DNA of 43,880 bases from Gemmatimonadota bacterium (GCA_023249305.1 JAHFCU010000016.1:1-43880), one strand, 5' to 3'; counted from the stretch's first letter, positions 1 through 10,460 are shown. Numbers and translations are program-made. Notes: generated from the letters alone by a model not told the origin.

Positions 1-1294
<1,294 letters not shown>

Positions 1295-1303
1295 CCGGGT
1301 CGC

Positions 1304-1334
1304 GTCTCCGTTGCCGTCTCTGTTGCCGTCTCCG
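1304..1334. repeat. 12-bp tandem repeat, about 2.6 copies
   Basis: Units GTCTCCGTTGCC (1304-1315) and GTCTCTGTTGCC (1316-1327) plus a partial third copy lie in the short intergenic space between the divergent kinase and lipid kinase genes. No function is evident. Confidence 0.6.
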
Positions 1335-1412
1335 CAACAAAGTGCGCGGTCGCGCGCCGCGCGGCCACCCTGCCGCTGACGCCACCCTGTTCCCGCGCAC
1401 GCCGCCACGTCG

Positions 1413-1418
1413 TAACTT
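1413..1418 (+). promoter_or_regulatory. Candidate -10 element, leaderless lipid kinase gene
   Basis: TAACTT lies 7 nt before the GTG start at 1426. No Shine-Dalgarno sequence is present. This spacing would put transcription start at or next to the start codon. The same arrangement recurs before several other genes here. Confidence 0.45.
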
Positions 1419-1425
1419 CGGCGCC

Positions 1426-2316
1426 GTGCCACGCACCGTCGTCATCGTCAACCCCGCATCCGGCCGCGGCGCCGGGGCGCGTCTGCTCCCGCGTCTCACG
1501 GCGCACTTCGCCGAGCAGGGCATCACGGACATTCGCATGACCGTGGCGAGCGATGACGAAGCGCGCGTGGTTGCCGAGGCGGTGCGCGACGGCGCCGAGA
1601 CCATCGCCGTCGCCGGCGGTGACGGAACGTGGGGCAAATGCGCAGTGGCGCTCGCGCGGCTCGGTTCGCCGGCCCGCATGGCCTTCATCGCCAACGGCAC
1701 CGGCAACGACTTCGCCAAGAACTTCCCCACCCCGGCTGCCGACCATGGCGCGATGGCGGCGCTGATCGCGCGCGGCACGCGTGAGCAGCGCGTGGATCTC
1801 GGCTACGTGGACGGCGAGTGGTTCCTCAACGTCGCGGGCTTTGGCTTCGACGTCGAAGTCAACGTCGCCACCGTCGATCGCACTGGGTGGCTGCGCGGCG
1901 ACGCCGTGTACGTTGTCGCCGCGCTGCGCCACCTGCTGTTCTACCGCGGCTTCGTGGCGGCTGCCGACATTTTCGAGGGCGGGTCGCCACGTCGGCGTAT
2001 GATGCTCGTCATCTCGAACGGCAGAAACTTCGGCGGCGCGTTCCTGATCGCGCCGACGGCGTACGTGGACGACGGACTGCTCGACTTCGTGAGCATCGGT
2101 GACGTGCACAGCATCGCGCGCGTTCCGCTGTTCGTGCGCGCCTTGCGCGGCGCCCACCTCACGCACCCAAAGGTTGCGGCGGTGCGCGCGAGTGCCGCGA
2201 CGTTCACGTTCGACGCGCCGCCCGTGTTCGAGCTCGACGGCGACCTGCACCAAGCCAAGACCGCCACCGTCCGAGTCGGTGTCGTGCCGCGCGCGCTGCG
2301 CGTGCTCGTCGGCTAG
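1426..2316 (+). CDS. Diacylglycerol kinase family lipid kinase (DagK/YegS-like)
   Basis: A 296-residue protein of the DAGK_cat superfamily (DgkB, YegS, sphingosine kinase), which transfers ATP gamma-phosphate to a lipid hydroxyl at the inner face of the membrane. Visible motifs: VNPASGRGAG near residue 8 (nucleotide-binding start), the hallmark GGDGTW at 64-69, GTGNDFAK at 91-98, and a C-terminal DDGLLD plus FELDGD. Length fits the family. The frame is open far upstream, but homology starts at VPRTVVIVNP, so GTG 1426 is chosen; a TAACTT box sits 7 nt before it. The stop overlaps tail to tail with the kinase gene on the other strand (2313-2316). The lipid substrate cannot be told from sequence. 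Confidence 0.92.
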   Translation: MPRTVVIVNPASGRGAGARLLPRLTAHFAEQGITDIRMTVASDDEARVVAEAVRDGAETIAVAGGDGTWGKCAVALARLGSPARMAFIANGTGNDFAKNFPTPAADHGAMAALIARGTREQRVDLGYVDGEWFLNVAGFGFDVEVNVATVDRTGWLRGDAVYVVAALRHLLFYRGFVAAADIFEGGSPRRRMMLVISNGRNFGGAFLIAPTAYVDDGLLDFVSIGDVHSIARVPLFVRALRGAHLTHPKVAAVRASAATFTFDAPPVFELDGDLHQAKTATVRVGVVPRALRVLVG

Positions 2317-4250
2317 GGCCGCGTCGGGCGCTGCAGCGGCGGTGAGCGCCGCTGGAACCGCGCCACGGAATCGCGTTGCTGCATTTCCTTGACGGCTCGC
2401 CGTTGCTGATCCGGCGACATCCGGCTCCAGCGCATGCGCAGCATCTGCTGCTCCTGCGGTGACATGCTCTGCCAGACCCGCGGCGGAATGAGGAACGGGT
2501 TTGCCGATCCACTGCCGTACGAGCTGGCCGTGCTCGTGAGCGCCTGGGAACTCGGCCCTCGCACCGCCGCCCCGGTGCTGTCTCCGGTACGCGGACGCGG
2601 GAAGCGGGGTGCCTGTCCCGGTGGTGTCATCAGCTGTTTCTGGAACTGCTGCTGCATTTGCCCGAAGTCGCGGCCGGTCGCGCGTGAATCCGCGAACATC
2701 AGCTTGCTCGTGTCGCCTGCGCCCACGTCAATGACGTACTGCGCCGGTTGGTATTGCCGCCCCGCCTGCGCCACGCGCACGACGTGGCGTCCGAGTGGCA
2801 CTTCGATGATCGCGGGCGTTGAGACCGCGCTTTCCTTGTCGTCAATCAGCAGGCGCGGTGCGCCGCCGCGCACGACCACCGAGACGTGCCCCGTCTTCGG
2901 CACCGCCGGCGCGGCGTTCGCATCCTGACGCCGCAGCGCTTCCGCGTGCTCCGCCCGGCGCTGCGCATCGAGCGCGATCTTGCGCGTCTCTTCGAGCTCG
3001 ATCGCCAGCCGTTCGGCAAGCGTGTCGGCGGCGGGTGCGGCCAGCGCGGCCGGCACCGCAGGCGCTGGCGCGTTTGCGTGCGACGATCGCCATTTGCTCC
3101 AGCCTGCCCCGGCCGCGATGACAATGAGCACCGCGGCGATCGCGCTGACTAGCCAGCGTGACCCCTGCCGTGACGGCGACGCGTCGCGCACAGGCCGTGG
3201 CATACTCCCCTTCGGCGCGGCCGCAACCGTGCCCGCGCCCGAGAGCGCGGCAACAAACGCGGCGGCCGATGCGAAACGGTGCGCCGGCTCCTTGGACATG
3301 GCGCGCCGGATCGCCTGCCCCACCCGCGGCGGCAGGCCCTTGCGCAGCGTGTCGAGCACGGGCGGTTCTTCGTTGAGATGCAGGCGCAGCAACTCTTGCA
3401 TGGACACGTCGCGGAACGGACGCTGGCCGCTCAGCAACTCGAACGCGAGGACGCCGAGGGCGTATTGGTCGGCGCGACCGTCGGGCTTGTCGCCCCGCCA
3501 TTGCTCGGGCGCCATGTACGCCGGCGATCCGACGACGCCCGTGTGCGACCCCGACGACGAAGTTCCATCGTCGCCCGTGAAGGCCCGCGCGATGCCGAAG
3601 TCCGCCACCATCGCGTGTCCGCTCTCGGAGAGCAGGATATTCGCCGGCTTGATGTCGCGGTGCACGATCCCCTGCGCGTGCGCGAAGTCCAGCGCCGAGG
3701 CGATCTCGCTGAGCAGGCGCACGGCGTCATCGAGCGTCAGCGCGCCCTTGTCGGCAATGAGCGACTCGAGACTGCCGCCTCGCACGAACCGCATCGTGTA
3801 GTAGGCCGCGCCGTCTCCCTGCCCTACCGCGAAGATGGGCACAATGTTCGGGTGGTCAAGCCGCGCGGCCAGCCGCGCCTCGCGCTCGAAGCGCGTGAAC
3901 GCCTCCGGATTCAGCAGGGCGTCGAACGCCAGCACCTTCAGCGCGACTTCGCGATCGAGGGCGACTTCCTTGGCGCGGAAGACGATCCCCATGCCGCCGC
4001 GCCCGATGAGCGCGCTCAGTTGATAGGCGCCGCCAACCTGCGCCTGCAGCCGCTGGCGCAGGCGCTCGGCGCGCTCGCCGTCATGGCCGCCGCCGGTGAT
4101 CACGGCGCCGCAGCGCGCGCAGGCGGTCGTGAGCGCGTCGAGCGTCACGCCGCACTGCGGGCACGTCGTCGTGATCCCCGCCGGTGTCGTGACGGCGTCG
4201 CGTGATTCGGAGGGGCCGGGGGGGCCGGGGGGGCCGGGTTGGTCGGTCAT
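2313..4250 (-). CDS. Zinc-ribbon Ser/Thr protein kinase with PEGA-like extracytoplasmic domain
   Basis: A 645-residue Hanks-type kinase. Residues 5-13 are a Gly-Pro-Pro run. A zinc ribbon follows (C30, C33, C44, C47). Kinase domain about 78-335: GRGGMGIVF loop, K105, HRD 197-199, DFG 217-219, APEQ at 247-250. A membrane helix spans about 366-385, so the kinase is cytoplasmic and the rest outside. After a coiled-coil-like Glu/Arg stretch comes a PEGA-like beta domain (about 450-520: GHVSVVVRGGAP, IIEVPLGRHVVRVAQAG). The tail is rich in Gln, Met and Arg with two MSPxxQQ units. It resembles the kinase at the start of the window, suggesting local duplication, with the lipid kinase gene between them. 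Substrate unknown. Confidence 0.94.
   Translation of the reverse strand: MTDQPGPPGPPGPSESRDAVTTPAGITTTCPQCGVTLDALTTACARCGAVITGGGHDGERAERLRQRLQAQVGGAYQLSALIGRGGMGIVFRAKEVALDREVALKVLAFDALLNPEAFTRFEREARLAARLDHPNIVPIFAVGQGDGAAYYTMRFVRGGSLESLIADKGALTLDDAVRLLSEIASALDFAHAQGIVHRDIKPANILLSESGHAMVADFGIARAFTGDDGTSSSGSHTGVVGSPAYMAPEQWRGDKPDGRADQYALGVLAFELLSGQRPFRDVSMQELLRLHLNEEPPVLDTLRKGLPPRVGQAIRRAMSKEPAHRFASAAAFVAALSGAGTVAAAPKGSMPRPVRDASPSRQGSRWLVSAIAAVLIVIAAGAGWSKWRSSHANAPAPAVPAALAAPAADTLAERLAIELEETRKIALDAQRRAEHAEALRRQDANAAPAVPKTGHVSVVVRGGAPRLLIDDKESAVSTPAIIEVPLGRHVVRVAQAGRQYQPAQYVIDVGAGDTSKLMFADSRATGRDFGQMQQQFQKQLMTPPGQAPRFPRPRTGDSTGAAVRGPSSQALTSTASSYGSGSANPFLIPPRVWQSMSPQEQQMLRMRWSRMSPDQQRRAVKEMQQRDSVARFQRRSPPLQRPTRP
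4212..4238. repeat. 9-bp perfect tandem repeat inside the kinase N-terminus
   Basis: Three exact copies of GGGGCCGGG. On the coding (minus) strand this encodes the PGPPGPPGP run of the kinase N-terminus. Such homopurine-rich repeats are prone to slippage; 9-bp steps keep frame. Confidence 0.7.
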
Positions 4251-4298
4251 GGCGCGCGCATGGGCTTCAGGAGGACTACATGGGCGGCAGTGGGGACG

Positions 4299-4721
4299 TT
4301 AGATCGTCGTGACTTTCTTCAATGCGGCGCGAGCCTGCTCGCGCTCACCCCATGTTGGTACCATTTCCCGCCCCGAAGCGATGCATTTCGCGTCCGGCGT
4401 CGCGGTTGTGGGAGATCCCATCGGCAGCCAGGCCATGACGCACTTCATGACCGCTTGACCCTCTTCCTGCGACCATCCGACGATGGCGCCGAGCATCGCG
4501 GGCGCGGAGGCGCGGCCGACCGGGCCTGAGCGAGGGGCTTCGCCCGCCGGCGCGCTCGCACTCCCAGCGCGCGCGCGGATGGCATCAGCCGCATCGCGCG
4601 CGAGATGCCCTGTGCGCGCCTTGGCGGTCGACTGACGCATGTCGCCGCGGTACAGTGAGTGGACGGCCGCCTCTACGTTCTTCACCAGCTTGTCGAGCAC
4701 GTCGTCAATCTCGTCCGCCAT
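4299..4721 (-). CDS. Hypothetical protein, 140 aa
   Basis: I do not recognise this gene. The chosen start, ATG 4721, is preceded by a GGGGGAGGA purine box, a good Shine-Dalgarno; the longer frame to 4925 would run across the opposite promoter region. The N-terminal 45 residues look helical and acidic/amphipathic (MADEIDDVLDKLVKNVEAAV), followed by an Ala/Pro/Gly linker and a C-terminal part with two Cys (VMKCVMAW, DAKCIAS). There is no signal peptide and no membrane segment, so it is probably cytoplasmic. It is divergent from the selenocysteine peroxiredoxin gene, with 108 bp between starts, and could share its control region. It lies 48 bp upstream of the kinase gene in the same direction. 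Confidence 0.6.
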   Translation of the reverse strand: MADEIDDVLDKLVKNVEAAVHSLYRGDMRQSTAKARTGHLARDAADAIRARAGSASAPAGEAPRSGPVGRASAPAMLGAIVGWSQEEGQAVMKCVMAWLPMGSPTTATPDAKCIASGREMVPTWGEREQARAALKKVTTI

Positions 4722-4747
4722 CCGTCCTCCCCCTCGCGCTGGATTGG

Positions 4748-4773
4748 GAACCCCGTTGCCGAATTCGGGGTTC
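4748..4773. promoter_or_regulatory. 8-10-8 inverted repeat, operator candidate
   Basis: GAACCCCG (4748-4755) and CGGGGTTC (4766-4773) are perfect inverted copies around TTGCCGAATT. The site lies between the divergent hypothetical and peroxiredoxin genes and overlaps the spacer of the candidate promoter at 4756-4785, where a dimeric regulator could bind. It could instead be a transcript hairpin. Confidence 0.45.
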
Positions 4774-4785
4774 ACACGATAGATA
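4756..4785 (+). promoter_or_regulatory. Candidate promoter of the peroxiredoxin gene
   Basis: TTGCCG (4756-4761) and TAGATA (4780-4785) are 18 bp apart and about 45 bp before the ATG at 4830. The match to a sigma-70-like promoter is moderate, and only by eye. Confidence 0.35.
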
Positions 4786-4829
4786 AGAAGGTCGTCCCGA
4801 ACGCCGCCATTTACCAGAGGAGTCCCCCC

Positions 4830-5414
4830 ATGCCCCTGCGAGTCGTTCCGCTCACGGTGCTCGCTGCCGTTGCCCTCGCTGGATTCGCGGCGTCGCGCGC
4901 CTGGGCTCAAGGCGATGGTCCGCAAGTCGGCGACCTAGCGCCTGATTTCTCTCTCCCCGGCGCTTCGAAGGCCGGCGTGATGGAGAAAGCGCTGCGCCTT
5001 TCCGATTTCCGCGGGCAGGTCGCCGTCATCTCGTTCTTCCCCAAGGCGCGGACCAAGGGCTGAACGGTCCAACATGAGGCGTACCGGGATCAGTACGCCA
5101 CGATCTTCAACGGCGGCAAGGGTGTGGTCGCCGTCTCCATCAGCTCCGACGGCGTGGATGAACTCGCCTCGTGGGCCAAGGACGCGAACTTCCCCGTGCT
5201 CTTCGCCAGCGACACGTCGGGCACGATTGCCGAGAAGTACGCGACCACCGGCACGGGCATCGGTCCGTTGAAGAAGTTCTTCAAGCGCGTGGTGTTCGTG
5301 GTTGGGCCGGACGGGCGCGTAGCGCAGATCTTCCGCCCCTTCTCCGCCCTCTCGCAGGACTCGTATGCGCAGCTCGACTCGGCGATCGACCGGGTGGCGA
5401 AGACGGGTAAGTAG
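4830..5414 (+). CDS. Exported selenocysteine-containing peroxiredoxin (TGA at 5061 read as Sec)
   Basis: AhpC/TSA-Bcp family peroxiredoxin, which reduces H2O2 or organic peroxides. ATG 4830 follows AGAGGAG at 4816-4822. Residues 1-26 form a signal peptide ending AWA, so the enzyme should act in the periplasm. The mature part has GDLAPDFSLPG, RLSDFRGQVAVISFFP and then the active-site motif PxxxTxxC, here P71, T75 and codon 78 = TGA (5061-5063). The same frame continues with family-like sequence (TVQHEAYRDQY, VVAVSISSD, FVVGPDGRVAQIF) to TAG at 5412, giving 194 residues, a normal length. A SECIS-like hairpin lies just after the TGA. No Cys occurs anywhere, so catalysis would rest on Sec78 and an outside thiol. 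Alternatives: nonsense mutation or sequencing error at this codon; the hairpin and intact downstream frame argue against both. Strictly conventional annotation would split or truncate this gene. Confidence 0.87.
5078..5099 (+). promoter_or_regulatory. Candidate bacterial SECIS element (bSECIS)
   Basis: GGCGTAC (5078-5084) and GTACGCC (5093-5099) form a perfect 7-bp stem with loop CGGGATCA. The stem starts 14 nt and the loop 21 nt after the in-frame TGA (5061-5063), and loop position 2 is G. Known bacterial SECIS elements lie inside the coding region just after the UGA and present a guanine early in a small apical loop for SelB. Placement, stem and loop all agree. Confidence 0.75.
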
Positions 5415-5491
5415 CGCGTGGTATCGGACGGGGCTGCGGTGGCGGCGGTGAGGCTGTAGCGCTCTCCGCGCAGCGGGGTGAAATTGCCCGC

Positions 5492-6436
<945 letters not shown>

Positions 6437-6439
6437 CGC

Positions 6440-7483
6440 ATGCCTGTCTTCCCTGCTGAATGGGTGCCGCACGCAGCCACGTGGATCGCGTGGCCGCACT
6501 ACGAGCCCGACTGGCCCGGCAAGCTCGACGTGATCCCGTGGGTCTACGCCGAGATTGCGCGCGTGCTGTCTTCGTCGGAGCGCGTGGAGATCCTCTGCCG
6601 CGATGAATCAGTGCGCGAGAACGCCGCGGCGTGTCTCGCCGCCCATCACGTGGGAACCAACGTCCGTTTGCATCTGAAGCCGACCGATCGTGGGTGGCTG
6701 CGCGACAGCGCGCCGACCGGCGTGATTGGCGCCGATGGTGCGCTTGTCTGGTGCCACTGGGGCTTCAACGCGTGGGCGAAGTACGACAATTACGCGCTCG
6801 ACGCGACCGTTGGCGACTTCGTTGCCGCCACCACCGGCCACGTGCGGCGCACGCCGATGCGTTCGGACGGCGCGGGGCGCGTGATACTCGAAGGCGGCGG
6901 CATCGAGACCGATGGTCTTGGCACCGTCATGGTCACCGAGGAGTGGCTGCTGTCCGGAGTGCAGGACCGCAACCCGGGCCTCGGCCGCGCCGACTACGAG
7001 CGGATCTTCGCTGACGAACTCGGCTGCTCGACGACGATCTGGCTCGGCGAGGGCTGCACGGGCGACGACACGCACGGCCACGTGGATGACATCGCGCGGT
7101 GGGTGGCTCCGGGCGTGGTGGCGCTCGCGCACGAGGAAGACCCGGCCGACGAGAACCACGCGCGGTCGCTCGACAACCTGCATCGTCTGCGCGCGGCGCG
7201 AGACTCGCGTGGCGAGGCGCTGCGCATCGTGACGCTGCCATTCCCGCGCGCCGTGATGATGGACGGCCAGCGCCTGCCAGCGAGCTACGCAAACTTCTAC
7301 ATCGCCAACGGCGCGGTGCTCGTGCCGACGTTCAACGATCCCAACGATCGCGTGGCACTCAATACGATTGCCGGTCTGATCACCGACCGCCCGGTGGTGG
7401 GGATTCACGCGGTGGATCTCGTACTCGGCCTCGGCACGCTCCATTGCCTCACCCAGCAGCAGCCGCCGCCCGTCGCGCGCTAG
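6440..7483 (+). CDS. aguA: Agmatine deiminase
   Basis: Porphyromonas-type peptidyl-arginine deiminase family (guanidine-modifying enzyme fold), 347 residues. It converts agmatine to N-carbamoylputrescine and ammonia, the substrate of AguB encoded just upstream. Seen: N-terminal MPVFPAEWVPHAATWIAWPH, RGWLRDSAPTGV (substrate Asp), LEGGGIETDG, the hallmark GCTGDDTHGHVDDIARWV, and the nucleophile C336 in GTLHCLTQQQP near the C-terminus. All catalytic blocks and normal length are present. It starts 3 bp after aguB. Confidence 0.96.
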   Translation: MPVFPAEWVPHAATWIAWPHYEPDWPGKLDVIPWVYAEIARVLSSSERVEILCRDESVRENAAACLAAHHVGTNVRLHLKPTDRGWLRDSAPTGVIGADGALVWCHWGFNAWAKYDNYALDATVGDFVAATTGHVRRTPMRSDGAGRVILEGGGIETDGLGTVMVTEEWLLSGVQDRNPGLGRADYERIFADELGCSTTIWLGEGCTGDDTHGHVDDIARWVAPGVVALAHEEDPADENHARSLDNLHRLRAARDSRGEALRIVTLPFPRAVMMDGQRLPASYANFYIANGAVLVPTFNDPNDRVALNTIAGLITDRPVVGIHAVDLVLGLGTLHCLTQQQPPPVAR

Positions 7484-7588
7484 GCATGACGGAGCGTGGG
7501 AGGTTTCGCCGTGCGCATACGGGCGTCACATTATGTCTGCGTCGGCCGGTGACGGCCCGACTTCCTTAGCCCGCCTCGGGGGAACGAC

Positions 7589-8674
7589 GTGCGGTATCTC
7601 CTCGCGCTTTCTTGCCTCGCCGCCGTCGGCTGCTCCGCCGGCGGCTCCGGCAAGACGTACGTGCTCGGCGCGGCCGGCCCGTGGACCGAGGGCTACGGCC
7701 AGATGTGCCGCCGGGGCATCGAGCTCGCGCGCGACCAGGTGAATGCAACAGGGGTCATCCGCGGCGCGAGGCTTGAAATCAGGTTCGAGGACGACTCCGC
7801 GAGCGGCGAGGCCGCCACACGCATCGCGCGGCGGTTCGTGGACGATCCTGCCGTGCTGGCGGTCGTCGGCCATATGAGCTCGGGCGCCATGCTCGCTGCA
7901 GCGCGAGTGTACGACGGCCGCCTCGCGGCCGTGGCGACGACCGTCACGACGCCCGCGCTCTCCGATCTCTCGCCGTGGATCGTGCGCGTCATTTCGAGCG
8001 ATTCGGTCAACGGCGTGCAACTCGCCGCCGCCGCCGCGCGCCTCGGGCTCAAGCGCGCCGCCATTCTCTACGAGAACGACAGCTACGGCCGCGGCCTTGC
8101 CTCGAGCTTTCGCGCCGCATTCAAGGGCCGCGTGATTGCGAACGATCCGATCCGCGGCGACATCGCCAACGCCGAGCCGTATATCGCGTGGCTCAAGCGC
8201 GAGCGGCCCGACGCTGTGCTCGTCGCAGGAAATGACGCGTCGGCCCTGGTGATCCTCCGCGAGGCGCGGCGCCAGCAGTTCGTCACGCAGTTCCTCGGCG
8301 GCGACGGCTGGACGCCGGTCATCGCGGACACCGCGGCGGCGGAGGGCGCGCTCATCGGCGCGCCGTTCACGGCGGAGGATCAGCGCCCGGACGCGCGGAA
8401 GTTCGTCGAGGCGTTCCGCACGAAGTTCGGCGTGGATCCTGACGGCAACGCCGCCCTCGGTTACGACGCCACGATCACACTCGCGCGCGCCGTTGACGCC
8501 GCCGGATCGGATCGTCACGGCATTCGTGCGTGGCTGCGCAAGCTCGCCGCGTCCACGGCGGTGCCGGGCGCAACGGGACCGATTCGCTTCCTGCCGAGCG
8601 GCGATCGCGTGGGCAACGCCATGGTGCTCACCCGCGCTCGGCGCGGCCGCCTCGTCGTGGAGGCCGCGCCATGA
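7589..8674 (+). CDS. Branched-chain-amino-acid-type solute-binding lipoprotein (Peripla_BP_6)
   Basis: A 361-residue periplasmic binding protein of the LivJ/LivK kind. GTG 7589 follows a GGGGGAA purine box. The signal peptide [15 protein letters not shown] ends in lipobox LAAVGC with Cys15, so it is a lipoprotein. The fold blocks are recognisable: [86 protein letters not shown]. Its stop overlaps the start of a chemoreceptor gene by 4 nt (ATGA), and no permease or ATPase genes are near. The context therefore points to ligand sensing with the chemoreceptor rather than transport. Ligand unknown; amino-acid-like by family. Confidence 0.9.
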   Translation: MRYLLALSCLAAVGCSAGGSGKTYVLGAAGPWTEGYGQMCRRGIELARDQVNATGVIRGARLEIRFEDDSASGEAATRIARRFVDDPAVLAVVGHMSSGAMLAAARVYDGRLAAVATTVTTPALSDLSPWIVRVISSDSVNGVQLAAAAARLGLKRAAILYENDSYGRGLASSFRAAFKGRVIANDPIRGDIANAEPYIAWLKRERPDAVLVAGNDASALVILREARRQQFVTQFLGGDGWTPVIADTAAAEGALIGAPFTAEDQRPDARKFVEAFRTKFGVDPDGNAALGYDATITLARAVDAAGSDRHGIRAWLRKLAASTAVPGATGPIRFLPSGDRVGNAMVLTRARRGRLVVEAAP

Positions 8675-10389
8675 GCCGCGACGAAGAGACCTTCCAGTTC
8701 CATTCGATCCGCAGTCGCCTGCTTTTCGGCTTCGGGTTCATGGTCGTCCTGCTTGCCGTGGCGGGCGGCGTGGGACGCGTTGCCCTCACGTCGATTGGCG
8801 AAACGGTCAACGCGCAGTTGCTCGCGCACCAGCAGGAAGCCGAGCAGACGGCGACGCTGACGAGCAGCATCGCCGAGGAGCTCGCCAACGGTCGCCGGTA
8901 CGCTGACACGGGCGACGCGCTCGCCCAACGCAAGTTCGAGTCGTTCGGCGCCATGGCGCACGAAGCGCAGCGCCAGCTCACGGCGAGCGCGGGGCTGAAT
9001 ACCGAGGAGCTGTCCTTGCTCGCGGCGATTGACGGCCAGCTCTCCACGATCGAGGTGGATCTCGCACTCGCCGCGCGGCTGCGCGAACTCGGGCGAACCG
9101 TCGAGGCGCAGCGCACCGCAGGCGCGATGCACTCGACGGAGTCCACCTTGCTCGCGGAGATCCGCCGCCTCAGCCACATGCGCGCGCGGCAGATCGAACA
9201 GACCGCGACGGCGCTCGCCGCCGATGGCGAACGGCGCGCGAACATCGTGCTCGCCGTCATCCTCGGCGCCATCGCCATCGGGATTGTCGTGGTCTCCGGC
9301 ACGGTGCGCAGCATCACGACGCCACTCCAGTACCTCGTCGCGCACGCGCAATCGCTCAGCCGCGGCCGCCTTGACGTGCGCACCGAGGCCACGCTGCCGG
9401 GCGAGTTCCGCGACCTCGCTGACGCGATGAACGTCACCGCCGACTCTCTGGCGCGCCTCGCCAGCGGTGCGCAACTCACCGCAGATGACGTGAGCACTTC
9501 GGCGCACGAGCTCGCGTCGGCGGCTGAGCAGGTGTCGCTGGCGGCTACGCAGACGGCGACGGCGATGGGAGAGGTCACCGAGGGGGCGGAACTTCAGGTC
9601 TCGGAACTGCGCCGCGTGGACGACGCGCTCTCGCATATCCGCGAGCGGGCGAGCGTCATGCGCGAGGGCGCCACCGACGTACAGGGGCTCGCCGGCGAGA
9701 TTGACCAGGCCGCGCGGCAGAAGCGCGCCGAGGTGGAGCGCGCGGTGCGCATTCTCCTCAATATTCGGACGTCCGTGGAGCGCGCCGCGCGCGAGGTGGT
9801 GGAACTGAACACGACGGCGGAGACGATCAACCGATTCGTCGGCGTTGTCAGCCGCATTGCGGAGCAGACCAACCTGCTCGCGCTGAATGCGGCGATCGAG
9901 GCGGCGCGGGCGGGAACGGCGGGGCGCGGGTTTGCGGTCGTCGCCGACGAAGTGCGCAAGCTCGCCGAGCAGGCGCAGCAGGCGGCCGACGACATCGTGC
10001 AGCTGACCGCCGTCGTCTCGGCGCGCGTGGGCAACACCACCAAGGCAATGCAGGCCGGCGCGTCGCAGGTGGGAGAGATCGAGGGGCTGTCGCACAGTCT
10101 CGACGGCGCGCTGGCGGCGATCGTCGTGGCGGCGGAGCGTGCGCACAAAGCCTCGACTTCGATGACGGCGGCGGCCGAGGCCAACCTCGCCGCAGTGCAG
10201 GACGCCGCGGCGGGAATCACGCAGGCCGCGCGCACCGCCGAGGGGCACGCTGCCGCGGCGCAGGAAGTCAGCGCCTCCACGGAGGAACAGAGCGCGTCGT
10301 CAGAGGAGATGCAGTCGGCCGCCGCGACACTGCTGCAGAGCGCGCTTCGTCTGAAGGAGATCGTCGCCGGTCTGCGCAGCGCCGGCTAG
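8671..10389 (+). CDS. Methyl-accepting chemotaxis protein
   Basis: A 572-residue transmembrane chemoreceptor. Start ATG 8671 overlaps the previous gene's stop; the open frame further upstream belongs to that gene. TM1 is about residues 18-38 ([19 protein letters not shown]), followed by a roughly 150-residue helical periplasmic sensor, TM2 about 191-211 ([19 protein letters not shown]), a HAMP domain ([21 protein letters not shown]) and a long coiled-coil signalling domain. The conserved hairpin tip [21 protein letters not shown] and [15 protein letters not shown] lies about 393-430. It should control CheA kinase activity. No che genes are nearby. A hairpin follows the gene. Confidence 0.96.
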   Translation: MSRDEETFQFHSIRSRLLFGFGFMVVLLAVAGGVGRVALTSIGETVNAQLLAHQQEAEQTATLTSSIAEELANGRRYADTGDALAQRKFESFGAMAHEAQRQLTASAGLNTEELSLLAAIDGQLSTIEVDLALAARLRELGRTVEAQRTAGAMHSTESTLLAEIRRLSHMRARQIEQTATALAADGERRANIVLAVILGAIAIGIVVVSGTVRSITTPLQYLVAHAQSLSRGRLDVRTEATLPGEFRDLADAMNVTADSLARLASGAQLTADDVSTSAHELASAAEQVSLAATQTATAMGEVTEGAELQVSELRRVDDALSHIRERASVMREGATDVQGLAGEIDQAARQKRAEVERAVRILLNIRTSVERAAREVVELNTTAETINRFVGVVSRIAEQTNLLALNAAIEAARAGTAGRGFAVVADEVRKLAEQAQQAADDIVQLTAVVSARVGNTTKAMQAGASQVGEIEGLSHSLDGALAAIVVAAERAHKASTSMTAAAEANLAAVQDAAAGITQAARTAEGHAAAAQEVSASTEEQSASSEEMQSAAATLLQSALRLKEIVAGLRSAG

Positions 10390-10408
10390 ACGCGGCGGAG
10401 AGTGACCG

Positions 10409-10440
10409 CGCGGGGCGTCCGGCGTTCCGGGTGCCCCGCG
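10409..10440 (+). terminator. Hairpin after the chemoreceptor gene
   Basis: A 14-bp stem (CGCGGGGC, two G-T wobbles, CCGG) with loop CGTT, 19 bp after the stop. The following TCTGTCTT tract is only moderately T-rich, so termination efficiency is uncertain. The hairpin may also insulate queC. Confidence 0.55.
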
Positions 10441-10447
10441 TCTGTCT

Positions 10448-10453
10448 TAGGTT
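10448..10453 (+). promoter_or_regulatory. Candidate -10 element, leaderless queC
   Basis: TAGGTT lies 7 nt before the GTG start at 10461, with no Shine-Dalgarno. Confidence 0.45.
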
Positions 10454-10460
10454 CAACAGC

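Noticed and set aside
4659..4829. Longer start for the peroxiredoxin
   Set aside because: It would cover the divergent promoter region and the start of the opposite gene and would bury the signal peptide. ATG 4830 has a Shine-Dalgarno and a signal sequence right after it.
5061..5063. Peroxiredoxin as a pseudogene or two separate genes split by a stop codon
   Set aside because: The frame does not shift, the downstream part is intact and family-like, the stop is exactly TGA at the catalytic Cys position, and a SECIS-like hairpin follows. A random nonsense mutation would not favour this place and codon.
8515..10248. Long minus-strand open frame (577 codons) opposite the chemoreceptor
   Set aside because: It is Arg/His-rich with no recognisable domain and lies antisense to a clear chemoreceptor; a typical shadow of high-GC coding sequence. 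The same applies to other long antisense frames, such as 38542-40245 opposite the RND pump and 21762-22589 opposite the AAA ATPase.
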